Assembly (NCBI GenBank): GCA_022843405.1
Contig: JALHNQ010000011.1
Location: forward strand, 1-64,000
From: Methylocystis sp.
GTDB lineage: Bacteria; Pseudomonadota; Alphaproteobacteria; Rhizobiales; Beijerinckiaceae
Direction: 5' to 3'
DNA length: 64,000 nt
Translations under genes and position numbers: made by a program
Shown here: one piece after another, positions 29,001-37,803 of the stretch
How positions within the stretch are numbered: the first letter of the stretch is position 1
How the letters are laid out: every line of letters starts with the position of its first letter
Notes under the pieces: model-generated
What the model was told of the DNA's origin: nothing
What the model saw: the letters and a program-made list of their open reading frames with translations, nothing else
Databases searched by the model: none

Positions 29001-29260
29001 TTTGCTCGCGCGAGGCGATCTTTCAAGGCGCCATGACGCGACTGCGTCCGGTGGCGATGACCGCGCTTGTCGCTTCGCTCGGCTTCGTTCCGATGGCGCT
29101 CGCGACCGGCACCGGCGCGGAAGTGCAAAGGCCGATCGCGACAGTGGTCATCGGGGGCCTCATCAGCGCCACGCTTCTCACGCTCGTGGTGCTGCCGGCG
29201 CTTTACATGCTGTTCAGCGGTTCTCGTTCGCCAACGGCGGCGGAACAAGGCGGGGGCTAG
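26042..29260 (+). CDS. Heavy-metal efflux RND inner-membrane transporter (CusA/CzcA family)
   Basis: RLPIDAVPDITNVQVQVNALAPALSPIEMEKQVAYPIE...; 1072 aa; characteristic HME-RND sequence. Confidence 0.93.
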   Translation: MMKRIIAFSVHQRWLIVLLVALAGAFGAWSMTRLPIDAVPDITNVQVQVNALAPALSPIEMEKQVAYPIENALAGIPGLEYTRSLSRNGFAQVTAVFGDGIDIYFARQQINERLTQVKEDFPPRVEVRMGPIATGLSEIYMWVVSYKKNGGGALPLDGEPGWQRDGSYLTPEGALLRTDLEKTAYLRTVQDWIIRPQLRTVPGVAGVDSLGGYVKQYHVQPDPAKLMALGLSFGDLAAVIERNNVSRGAGYVERNGDGLVVRSGGRLETIDDIRNVVATTRSGVPVKIGEIATVGIGRELRMGSASMNGEEIVSGSAFMLIGANSRTVSAAVDQKMKEISKSLPAGIEARTVLNRTVLVDATIWTVAKNLSEGAALVILVLFLLLGNFRAAFITALVIPVTMLLLAIGMLYGKISANLMSLGALDFGLIADGAIIVVENCLRHLAERQHFLGRDLLREERLDTIVESAVEMRKPTVYGQAIIILVYFPVLTFTGVEGKMFHPMAMTVIIALACEFVLSLTFFPAMIAIFVSGPVQEKENAIVAAMKRVYRPLLMWANDAPAKTIAIGAGVFALAILLFLSMGEEFIPTLDEQNILMQANRIPSASLTQSQAMQFQVENVVRAVPEVAYVFSKTGTSDVATDPMPPNLADTFIMLKPRSEWSDPYLPKPALISAIQRQVDRLAGNVYDFSQPIQVRFNELLAGVRGDVAVKVFGEDFDAMLKAANHIAAILRGVPGAEDVKVEQVEGLPLLDIKIDKGAIARLGLSLASVQDVIGAAIGGQRAGVIFEGDRRFPIFVRLGDNLREDTGALETLPVSLPSSGATPGPVIQLKQVARFSIVEGQNQISRENGKRRVVVSANVRGRDIASVVAEAQAKVEAKVAIPPGYWITWGGQFENLMAARARLMLVVPVCFFMIFLLLYSALSGARGALLVFSAVPLALSGGVAALWLRGMPMSVSAAVGFIALSGVAVLNGLVMLTYIRQLLNAGLCSREAIFQGAMTRLRPVAMTALVASLGFVPMALATGTGAEVQRPIATVVIGGLISATLLTLVVLPALYMLFSGSRSPTAAEQGGG

Positions 29261-29263
29261 GAC

Positions 29264-30673
29264 GTGAGCGCGCGCGGCGTCGCCTTGGTTTTAGTCTGCG
29301 CCCTTGCGAGCGCCGGGACGGCGCGCGCCGAAACCCTCATGGGCGCAATGCGCCGCGCTTATGGGGTCAGTCCGGTTCTTAACGCCAGCAGGGCACAGCT
29401 GCGCGCGATCGACGAAACCGTGCCGCAGGCGCAAGCCGGCATGCGCCCGCGCGTGACGGGCGACGGCTATCTCGGCGTGCAGCGCAATCGCCTCGTCACA
29501 AAGCAGCGCGACGTCAATATCAATGACCCGACCGATACCGCCATCACGAAAAACATCCAGAACGGCGCCAGCGTTCCCCGCTCCGCCCATCTAACGTTCG
29601 AGCAGCCGATATTCGACGGGTTCAAGGCGCAAAACGAAACGCGCGCCGCGGAGTCGGGCGTCTTCGCCGGGCGCGAGCGGCTGCGTCTCACCGAGCAGCG
29701 CATATTATTCGACGCCGTCACGGCCTACATGAACGTCCTGCGCGACACGGCGGCGCTCAAACTTCAGGAAAGCAATGTCGCGGTCCTGAAAGAGCAATTG
29801 CGCCAGACGCGGGAGCGCTATCAGTACGGACAGATCACGTTGACGGATGTCGCGCAGGTCGAGGCGCGGCTCGCGGGCGGCAAGTCTCTCGCCGGAGCCG
29901 CGCGCGCCACGCTCGACGCCAGCATCGGCGTCTATCGCAAGACCGTCGGCGTCGAGCCGACGAAGCTCGCGCCGGGCGCGCCGATCGACCGATTGCTGCC
30001 GAAGTCGCGCGAAGAAGCGGAACACATCGCGCAGAGCGAACATCCGTTCATTCTCGCAGCGCTTCATGACGCCGACGTCGCCGATCTCGACATTAAGGCG
30101 CTCGAAGCCGACTTCATGCCCAAACTGTCGATTACCGGCGACGTTTTTACGCAGACCGATATTTCCGGCATCGGCAACCGCAACGTCGGCGCGAAAGTCC
30201 TCGGACATCTCAACGTGCCGATCTACGAGGGCGGGCTGACGTCCTCCCGCGTGCGGCAAGCGAAAGAAACCGCCGGGCAGCGACGGTTCGACGCCGACGT
30301 CGCGCGCGCCGAAATTCTCTCGCTGGTGCGCGCCTATTGGGGCGCGCTGCAGGCGGCGAAAACTCAGATTTCGGCAGCGCAAACGCAAATCGCCGCGGCC
30401 GAGCGCGCGCTTTACGGCATAAGAGAAGAAGCCAAGGCCGGTCAGCGGACGACGCTCGAAATTCTTATCGCGCAACAGGAGTTGCTCTACGCCCGCATCG
30501 CGCTCGTCTTCGCTCAGCGCGACCGCGTCGTCGCCTCCTACGCCATGCTCGCGGCGATCGGACGCCTATCGACGGCGTCGCTTGGTTTCGATGGGTTTGG
30601 GTATGATCCCCGCGTCCATTTCGAGCAGGTGAAGGATCTATGGGGCGGCATACAGACGCCGAGCGGCCAATAG
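29264..30673 (+). CDS. TolC-family outer-membrane channel
   Basis: Signal peptide; TLMGAMRRAYGVSPVLNASRAQLRAIDETVPQAQAGMRPRVTG...; tandem OEP coiled-coil repeats. Confidence 0.92.
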   Translation: MSARGVALVLVCALASAGTARAETLMGAMRRAYGVSPVLNASRAQLRAIDETVPQAQAGMRPRVTGDGYLGVQRNRLVTKQRDVNINDPTDTAITKNIQNGASVPRSAHLTFEQPIFDGFKAQNETRAAESGVFAGRERLRLTEQRILFDAVTAYMNVLRDTAALKLQESNVAVLKEQLRQTRERYQYGQITLTDVAQVEARLAGGKSLAGAARATLDASIGVYRKTVGVEPTKLAPGAPIDRLLPKSREEAEHIAQSEHPFILAALHDADVADLDIKALEADFMPKLSITGDVFTQTDISGIGNRNVGAKVLGHLNVPIYEGGLTSSRVRQAKETAGQRRFDADVARAEILSLVRAYWGALQAAKTQISAAQTQIAAAERALYGIREEAKAGQRTTLEILIAQQELLYARIALVFAQRDRVVASYAMLAAIGRLSTASLGFDGFGYDPRVHFEQVKDLWGGIQTPSGQ

Positions 30674-31107
30674 AACCGTGAGATCGCGTCAGGTTTTCCG
30701 ACCACCTTAAAATTTCCCAAAGTTGAAACGAGGGCCGGCGTCGAATAACACGGCGCCGTCGCAAATCATTGTGCGTGCAATCATTTCACGGTCGATCGCC
30801 AATTTGTCCGGAAACTATGTCTGACAATGGCAAGCCGGGCAGGATGATTGCCGGACAAGAAAGCGGACATGTCCGGGAAAATCGCGATGGCGCCGCCCCG
30901 GCCGCGTAAACGCCGTTGCGGATGGTCTGCATATGCTGATCGTTCACGATCCTGCCAATCGCGGCGAGCTTCACGTCCAGTTCCTAAAGGCCGAGGCCGT
31001 CGCAGTTCGGCGTGCGCAGGCGTGAGGCAAGCGGCTCGCACCAAAAAAGAAGGACAGCCCATGAGCAGGCCGCCGCATGAGTTGGAGCGAGGAAAAATGT
31101 ACCGACG

Positions 31108-31587
31108 CTACCGCCGCCTCATGACTGAGGTTGCCGTCGGCATTGGCGGTTGACGCCCGGAGGGTTCAACGGCTGGCGGCCGCGTATCGAAGAGAGCGTC
31201 GATGACCGCGCATTCAGGCGCCCAGTCCCCGCTGCACTGAGCCGCCATTTCCGCCATCACCCTTTCGAGCCGCTTCAAATCCGCGATCTTGCGGCGAATC
31301 TCCGCCAGGTGATCCAGCGTCAGCTCACGAACTTGCGCGCAGGTGTAAGCGTGTCCATCCACGAGGCGAAGCAGGCCGCGAATTTCATCGAGACTGAACC
31401 CAAGTTGCCGGCTGCGTCGCACGAAGCTCAAGCGCTTGAGGTGGTCGGCGCCGTAAACGCGGTAGCCACTTGCGCTGCGATCAGGCGCCGGCATGACGCC
31501 GATCTTCTCGTAATAGCGGATCGTCTCGATGTTGACGCCGCTTTGCTTCGACAATTCGCCAATCGAGAGCCCATCCTTTTGCTTCAT
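31108..31587 (-). CDS. merR: MerR-family regulator (mercury-type)
   Basis: LSIGELSKQSGVNIETIRYYEKIGVMPAPDRSASGYRVYG; divergent from mer genes. Confidence 0.85.
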   Translation of the reverse strand: MKQKDGLSIGELSKQSGVNIETIRYYEKIGVMPAPDRSASGYRVYGADHLKRLSFVRRSRQLGFSLDEIRGLLRLVDGHAYTCAQVRELTLDHLAEIRRKIADLKRLERVMAEMAAQCSGDWAPECAVIDALFDTRPPAVEPSGRQPPMPTATSVMRRR

Positions 31588-31619
31588 GTCGGGCCTCCTC
31601 GCGCTCGCTAAAAATCCTC

Positions 31620-31650
31620 TTGACCCTGTAGCGGCTACAGGCCCTAGGGT
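31620..31650 (+). promoter_or_regulatory. MerR-type promoter: TTGACC-N19-TAGGGT with spacer dyad
   Basis: ttgacc (31620-31625), 19-nt spacer ctgtagcggctacaggccc with dyad cctgtag-cgg-ctacagg, tagggt (31645-31650). Confidence 0.75.
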
Positions 31651-31703
31651 CTGATTACTCCGGCCGAACGGCGCTGGCAAGCAACACGATGGGGGTAGCG
31701 GCA

Positions 31704-31820
31704 ATGTGTGACGGCGAAGGTCTTGGTCTCATCCAGATGGCGATGACGCCGATGGGGCTCGCGGCGACGGCAGGCATTGCCGCCCTGTTTTTCCTTTTCA
31801 TACGTTGGGTTCGCGCCTGA
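31704..31820 (+). CDS. 38-aa single-TM peptide at head of mer operon
   Basis: MCDGEGLGLIQMAMTPMGLAATAGIAALFFLFIRWVRA*; between the mer promoter and merT, not in the ORF track. Confidence 0.4.
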   Translation: MCDGEGLGLIQMAMTPMGLAATAGIAALFFLFIRWVRA

Positions 31821-31875
31821 GGTTGGCGCGGGCCAAACCCGAAGGGGCTTCCGGAACGAAACGAGGAAAACCTCC

Positions 31876-32283
31876 ATGTCCGAACAGATCATGTCCGAGA
31901 CAGCATCCGACCGATCAGCATCCGGCCAACGGGCGGCAGATCGAGCGTCCGGCCGCAAGGCGCTGGCCGCCGGCGGCGTCGCCGCCATCCTGGCGTCGGC
32001 CTGCTGCCTTGGGCCGCTGGTGCTGGTGAGCCTCGGATTCAGCGGCGCCTGGCTCGGCAATTTTAAAGTGTTCGAGCCATTTCGGCCGCTGTTCCTTAGC
32101 GCGGCGTTCGTCGCGCTGTTCTTCGCCTGGCGTCGAATCTATCGCCCCGCCGCAGCCTGCAAACCAGGAGAGGCCTGCGCCGCGCCGCGGGTGAGGTCGG
32201 CCTACAAAATGATCTTCTGGGGCATCGCGGCGCTGATCGGGGCGTCGACCGTCTTCCCCTATGTGCTTCCGCTGTTCTACTGA
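31876..32283 (+). CDS. merT: Mercuric transporter MerT
   Basis: LAAGGVAAILASACCLGPLVLVSLGFSGAWLGNFKVFEPFRPLF. Confidence 0.92.
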   Translation: MSEQIMSETASDRSASGQRAADRASGRKALAAGGVAAILASACCLGPLVLVSLGFSGAWLGNFKVFEPFRPLFLSAAFVALFFAWRRIYRPAAACKPGEACAAPRVRSAYKMIFWGIAALIGASTVFPYVLPLFY

Positions 32284-32298
32284 AAGAGGACCGCGAAC

Positions 32299-32577
32299 AT
32301 GAAAAAGCTCGCCGCAGTCATCGCTATGGCCGCCGTTTTCAGCATGTCGGCCTTTGCCGCAACGAAGACGGTCACTTTGTCAGTGGCTAACATGACCTGC
32401 GCCGCCTGCCCGATCACGGTCAAGAAGGCGTTGAGCAAGGTCGAGGGCGTGCAATCAGCCGAAGTGAGCTACGAGAAGAAGGAAGCGGTGGTGACCTACG
32501 ACGACGCGAAAACAAACGTCGAAGCGCTCACTAAGGCGACCGAAGGGGCCGGTTATCCTTCCGAACTGAAGAAGTGA
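32299..32577 (+). CDS. merP: Periplasmic mercury-binding protein MerP
   Basis: Signal peptide then TVTLSVANMTCAACPITVKKALSKVEGVQSAEVSYEKKEAVVTYDD. Confidence 0.93.
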   Translation: MKKLAAVIAMAAVFSMSAFAATKTVTLSVANMTCAACPITVKKALSKVEGVQSAEVSYEKKEAVVTYDDAKTNVEALTKATEGAGYPSELKK

Positions 32578-34419
<1,842 letters not shown>

Positions 34420-34492
34420 GCGATGAAAGAACGCATGGCGCCCTGTTGCTGCCGACTGGCGTCCGCTGAACGCCGCGCAGCGCTGGGCGCGA

Positions 34493-34735
34493 TTGATCGT
34501 TGGCGTCGCGCTACTCTCGCTGGCATTGGCGCTACCGTCGTCCGCCGCCGTTTGGATCGCGCTGGCTATCGTCGCAGGTTGGCTCGGCGCGACCCATGTC
34601 CTGGCGGCGGCGATGGCCTATCCGGGCTGCCCAGAACTGGGGGCGGCGCCCAGTCTTCTGCTCGGCCGCTGGGTGAAGATCAGCTGCAGCCCTTGGCGAT
34701 GGTTGGACGTGAGATTTCGCCTGGCAGCGCAATGA
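34493..34735 (+). CDS. Small DUF2892-like membrane protein
   Basis: LIVGVALLSLALALPSSAAVWIALAIVAGWLGATHVLAAAMAYPGCPELGAAPSLL; only a TTG start in frame. Confidence 0.5.
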   Translation: MIVGVALLSLALALPSSAAVWIALAIVAGWLGATHVLAAAMAYPGCPELGAAPSLLLGRWVKISCSPWRWLDVRFRLAAQ

Positions 34736-34880
34736 GCGCCGCCGCAAGTGTTCGACGCCTTGATGTTACCCGCTTTGATCGGTCAAGCGGCTTGGCCAAG
34801 GTCGCCCTCGCGAGACTTGGCGGGCGCGCTATATGCTGGGGGATCGTCATCAACCTCGACAGGCAGTTCCAGGCTCAGAA

Positions 34881-35399
34881 TTGGCTCAGACGGCAGAGGC
34901 TCAACCAAACCGCCGCGACATACTTTACGTCGCCACAGGCGCAGCCGCCGCCGCGGGCATGGCCGGAACCGTCTGGCCGCTGATCGCGCAGATGAGTCCC
35001 GACGCCTCGACTTCGGCCTTGTCTTCCGTAGAGGTCGATATCTCCGGCATTGCTGAGGGGCAGATTGTCACGGTGAAATGGCGCGGCAGGCCAGTCTTCG
35101 TGCGTCATCGCACGAGGCAGGAGATCGAGGCGGCGCAAAATACGCCGCTCTCGGACCTTAGCGATCCCCAGCCTGACTCCGCGCGCGTAAAAAAGCCAGA
35201 ATGGCTCATCGTCGTCGGCGTCTGCACGCATCTCGGCTGCATACCTATCGGTTACGAGGGCGAATATGGCGGATGGCTCTGCCCCTGCCATGGCTCCGTC
35301 TTCGACACATCCGGGCGAATTCGCGCCGGCCCCGCGCCAACCAATCTCGAAGTGCCCAATTACTCCTTCATCGGCGCCACCCGAGTCAAGATCGGCTGA
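34881..35399 (+). CDS. Rieske [2Fe-2S] protein (ubiquinol-cytochrome c reductase Fe-S subunit-like)
   Basis: NRRDILYVATGAAAAAGMAGTVWP leader; CTHLGCIP...WLCPCHGSVFD. Confidence 0.92.
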   Translation: MAQTAEAQPNRRDILYVATGAAAAAGMAGTVWPLIAQMSPDASTSALSSVEVDISGIAEGQIVTVKWRGRPVFVRHRTRQEIEAAQNTPLSDLSDPQPDSARVKKPEWLIVVGVCTHLGCIPIGYEGEYGGWLCPCHGSVFDTSGRIRAGPAPTNLEVPNYSFIGATRVKIG

Positions 35400-35514
35400 G
35401 AACGGGCGTCCGATCGCTCCTCACGTCTCAGTCAATTCTCGTCAGCGGAGGCTCCGAACAGTGCGCGCTTGCGACACAAAATCGTACTGCTTGAAGCGGG
35501 ATGCGGCGCGAACT

Positions 35515-35880
35515 ATGTCTGTTTCCTCTTCGAGCGAGGAGACCATGCTTCGTTGGGCTCGACCGCTGATTGTCGTTCTTACCGTGCTGGCCCTACTGGC
35601 CGGGGGGACCAGCGGAGCTTGGGCCGGAAAAGCCGCTCACGCGTGCGATGGCATGACAGCGTCCATGGTCATGGAAGATTGCATGAGAGGCGGCGGCGAC
35701 GGCGGGGCGACACCCGGTTGCCCGCCGCTGACTTGCGTATCGGCGCAGATTTTTTTGCCTCCCGCAGGCAATTTTGTTTCCCCCATTGTCATCCAGTTCG
35801 TGTCTGCCTCCCTGCCGCGCGACGATCTTGATCTCGACGGACTTTCCGGGCCACCCAACCTTCGACCTCCCATCGCCTGA
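35515..35880 (+). CDS. Small secreted Cys/Met-containing protein
   Basis: Signal peptide LIVVLTVLALLAGGTSGAWAGKAAH then CDGMTASMVMEDCM...GCPPLTC. Confidence 0.45.
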   Translation: MSVSSSSEETMLRWARPLIVVLTVLALLAGGTSGAWAGKAAHACDGMTASMVMEDCMRGGGDGGATPGCPPLTCVSAQIFLPPAGNFVSPIVIQFVSASLPRDDLDLDGLSGPPNLRPPIA

Positions 35881-36223
35881 AGCCGCGACATTCGGCTGCA
35901 GCCGCGCCACGCCGAGCAATCGGACGCGCTGCTCGACAGCGCACCTCTCGCTGATGAGGGCGCCGTCACGGATTCAAGTTGCGGGAAAACCAGCAAGAAA
36001 TATCACAAATGCTGCAAGCGCCACCCCTGTGCAATAATAAGCGCTAGGAGAACAAGTTTATTTGTTATTCTATACGCGAGACAATACTTGATATTTATTT
36101 TTATTGCCTACTTTATTCGTTTACTACTTAGACATATATTGATGCGTGTCGACGGCAACGGCAGACCCATAATGTGCAGAAGTCATAAGCTCGCTTTTCC
36201 GTCGCCCAAGAGGAGTTAAACCA

Positions 36224-36655
36224 ATGAGGAAAATCCTAAATTCTTTGACATTGACGGTCACCGTCTTGGCGGCGACTTCGCTATTCGGCCAAGCTCGTGC
36301 AGAAAATCGTGATGGCTGCTTCGTGACGCTTAGCCCAACGGAGGCCACACGCGGCATCCGCCACTGGCGTCCGTTATGCGCCGACTGGTATAAACGCATC
36401 GAAGCGCTGCGGCCGTCCCAAGATAACCCTGAGGAAGCGCCGTGGGTGCATGTCGTCGTTCGGAAAATCAACCTTCCCGCGAGTCGCATTACGGTTTCGC
36501 ATGGGGCCATCCCGCAAATTCGCATGCCGGCGATGACGATAAACTTCCCCGTCGCGGATACGGCCCGTCTCGCCACACTCCACGAAGGCGATGAAGTCGA
36601 TATCCAGTGCGAGCATCGCGGTGGCGTGGTGAGAGTCGTCAACTTCCGTATGTAG
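36224..36655 (+). CDS. CusF-like copper-binding periplasmic protein
   Basis: Signal peptide; VVRKINLPASRITVSHGAIPQIRMPAMTINFPVADTARLATLHEGDEVDIQCEHRGGVVRVV. Confidence 0.75.
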   Translation: MRKILNSLTLTVTVLAATSLFGQARAENRDGCFVTLSPTEATRGIRHWRPLCADWYKRIEALRPSQDNPEEAPWVHVVVRKINLPASRITVSHGAIPQIRMPAMTINFPVADTARLATLHEGDEVDIQCEHRGGVVRVVNFRM

Positions 36656-36809
36656 CGGTGAGTTTCGGGCTTGATGAACCTGCGGTGATTGTCATCGACG
36701 ATTGTGGCCGGCTCCACGCCGAACGCCCCAACGCCTGTTCGTTCATTCCAGTGATCGCTGCCAAGATCGTCTGAAATGGCAGGCGCGGTCCAAATCAGGA
36801 GAATAAAGC

Positions 36810-37094
36810 ATGTCGCATGACCATGAGCATTACGTCGCTGATAGCCGGCCATTTCTGAAGACGCTAGCTGGGTGGGCGCTGATCGCTTTTCTCGCGATCG
36901 GCGGGTTCTATCTCGTCACGGAGCATACAGCGCATCTCTTCGGCTTTCTGCCTTATGCGCTCCTTCTCGCTTGTCCGCTGATGCACATGTTCATGCACGG
37001 AGGCCATTCCGGGCATGGCGGCCATCATCCTCGCGAGCGTGACCCAGCGAACGGCGGCGACCGGTCCTCACGAAACGAAACGGAAGAAAATTAG
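36810..37094 (+). CDS. DUF2933 small membrane protein with His-rich tail
   Basis: GWALIAFLAIGGFYLVTEHTAHLFGFLPYALLLACPLMHMFMHGGHSGHGGHH. Confidence 0.8.
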   Translation: MSHDHEHYVADSRPFLKTLAGWALIAFLAIGGFYLVTEHTAHLFGFLPYALLLACPLMHMFMHGGHSGHGGHHPRERDPANGGDRSSRNETEEN

Positions 37095-37096
37095 CC

Positions 37097-37762
37097 ATGA
37101 GCCACGACACTCCTGCTTACGGCCTTTGGTCGCTCGTCATCATCAACACAATATTCTTCATCTTCTTCGCCGCGAGCTTCAGCGTCGGCGGATGGAAAAA
37201 GAACTGGCGATCGCTTGGGCCCTATTCGGCTTTTATCCTGGCGCTCTTCGCGGAAATGTATGGCTTTCCGTTGACGATCTATTTCCTATCGGGATGGCTC
37301 GCAACGCGTTACCCGAACCTAGACTTGTATTCCCACGAGGCCGGCCATCTATGGTCCACCATCTTTGGACTGAAAGGCGACCCGCATTTTAGCCTTCTCC
37401 ATATTTTCAGCCTGGTAGCGATCGCCGGCGGGTTCATCCTTCTCGCCCAATCGTGGAGGCGACTCTATGACGCGCAAAAACGCGGCGTCGTGGCGACGAC
37501 CGGACCTTATGCCCATATCCGTCACCCGCAATATGTCGGGTTCGTCGCCATTATGTTTGGCTTCCTGTTGCAATGGCCAACAATCCCGACCCTCGTCATG
37601 TTCCCGATCATGACGTTCGTTTACGCGCGGCTGGCGCGCCGCGAGGAGCAAGATTCACTCGAACGTTACGGAGACCCCTACCGCGTCTACATGGAACGCG
37701 TGCCGGCGTTCATTCCAAAATTGTCGGGAACGCGATCCCCTCAACGCAGACGCCTCCCTTGA
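37097..37762 (+). CDS. Isoprenylcysteine carboxyl methyltransferase (ICMT)-family membrane protein
   Basis: GPYAHIRHPQYVGFVAIMFGFLLQWPT...ARREEQDSLERYGDPYRVYMERVPAFIP. Confidence 0.85.
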   Translation: MSHDTPAYGLWSLVIINTIFFIFFAASFSVGGWKKNWRSLGPYSAFILALFAEMYGFPLTIYFLSGWLATRYPNLDLYSHEAGHLWSTIFGLKGDPHFSLLHIFSLVAIAGGFILLAQSWRRLYDAQKRGVVATTGPYAHIRHPQYVGFVAIMFGFLLQWPTIPTLVMFPIMTFVYARLARREEQDSLERYGDPYRVYMERVPAFIPKLSGTRSPQRRRLP

Positions 37763-37803
37763 CTGAACCCGACGCTATCGGCGCGTCCTGACGGAGTACG
37801 GCT

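Noticed and set aside
27065-29248. 727-aa minus-strand ORF opposite the RND transporter
   Set aside because: Antisense to a confident CusA/CzcA gene; low-complexity Arg/His/Glu/Asp composition typical of shadow ORFs in GC-rich DNA
30780-31060. Possible resolvase/transposase remnant on the minus strand upstream of merR
   Set aside because: Some coding-like stretch (LAAIGRIVNDQHMQTIRNGVYAAG) and repeated gtccgg strings, but no family I could name with support
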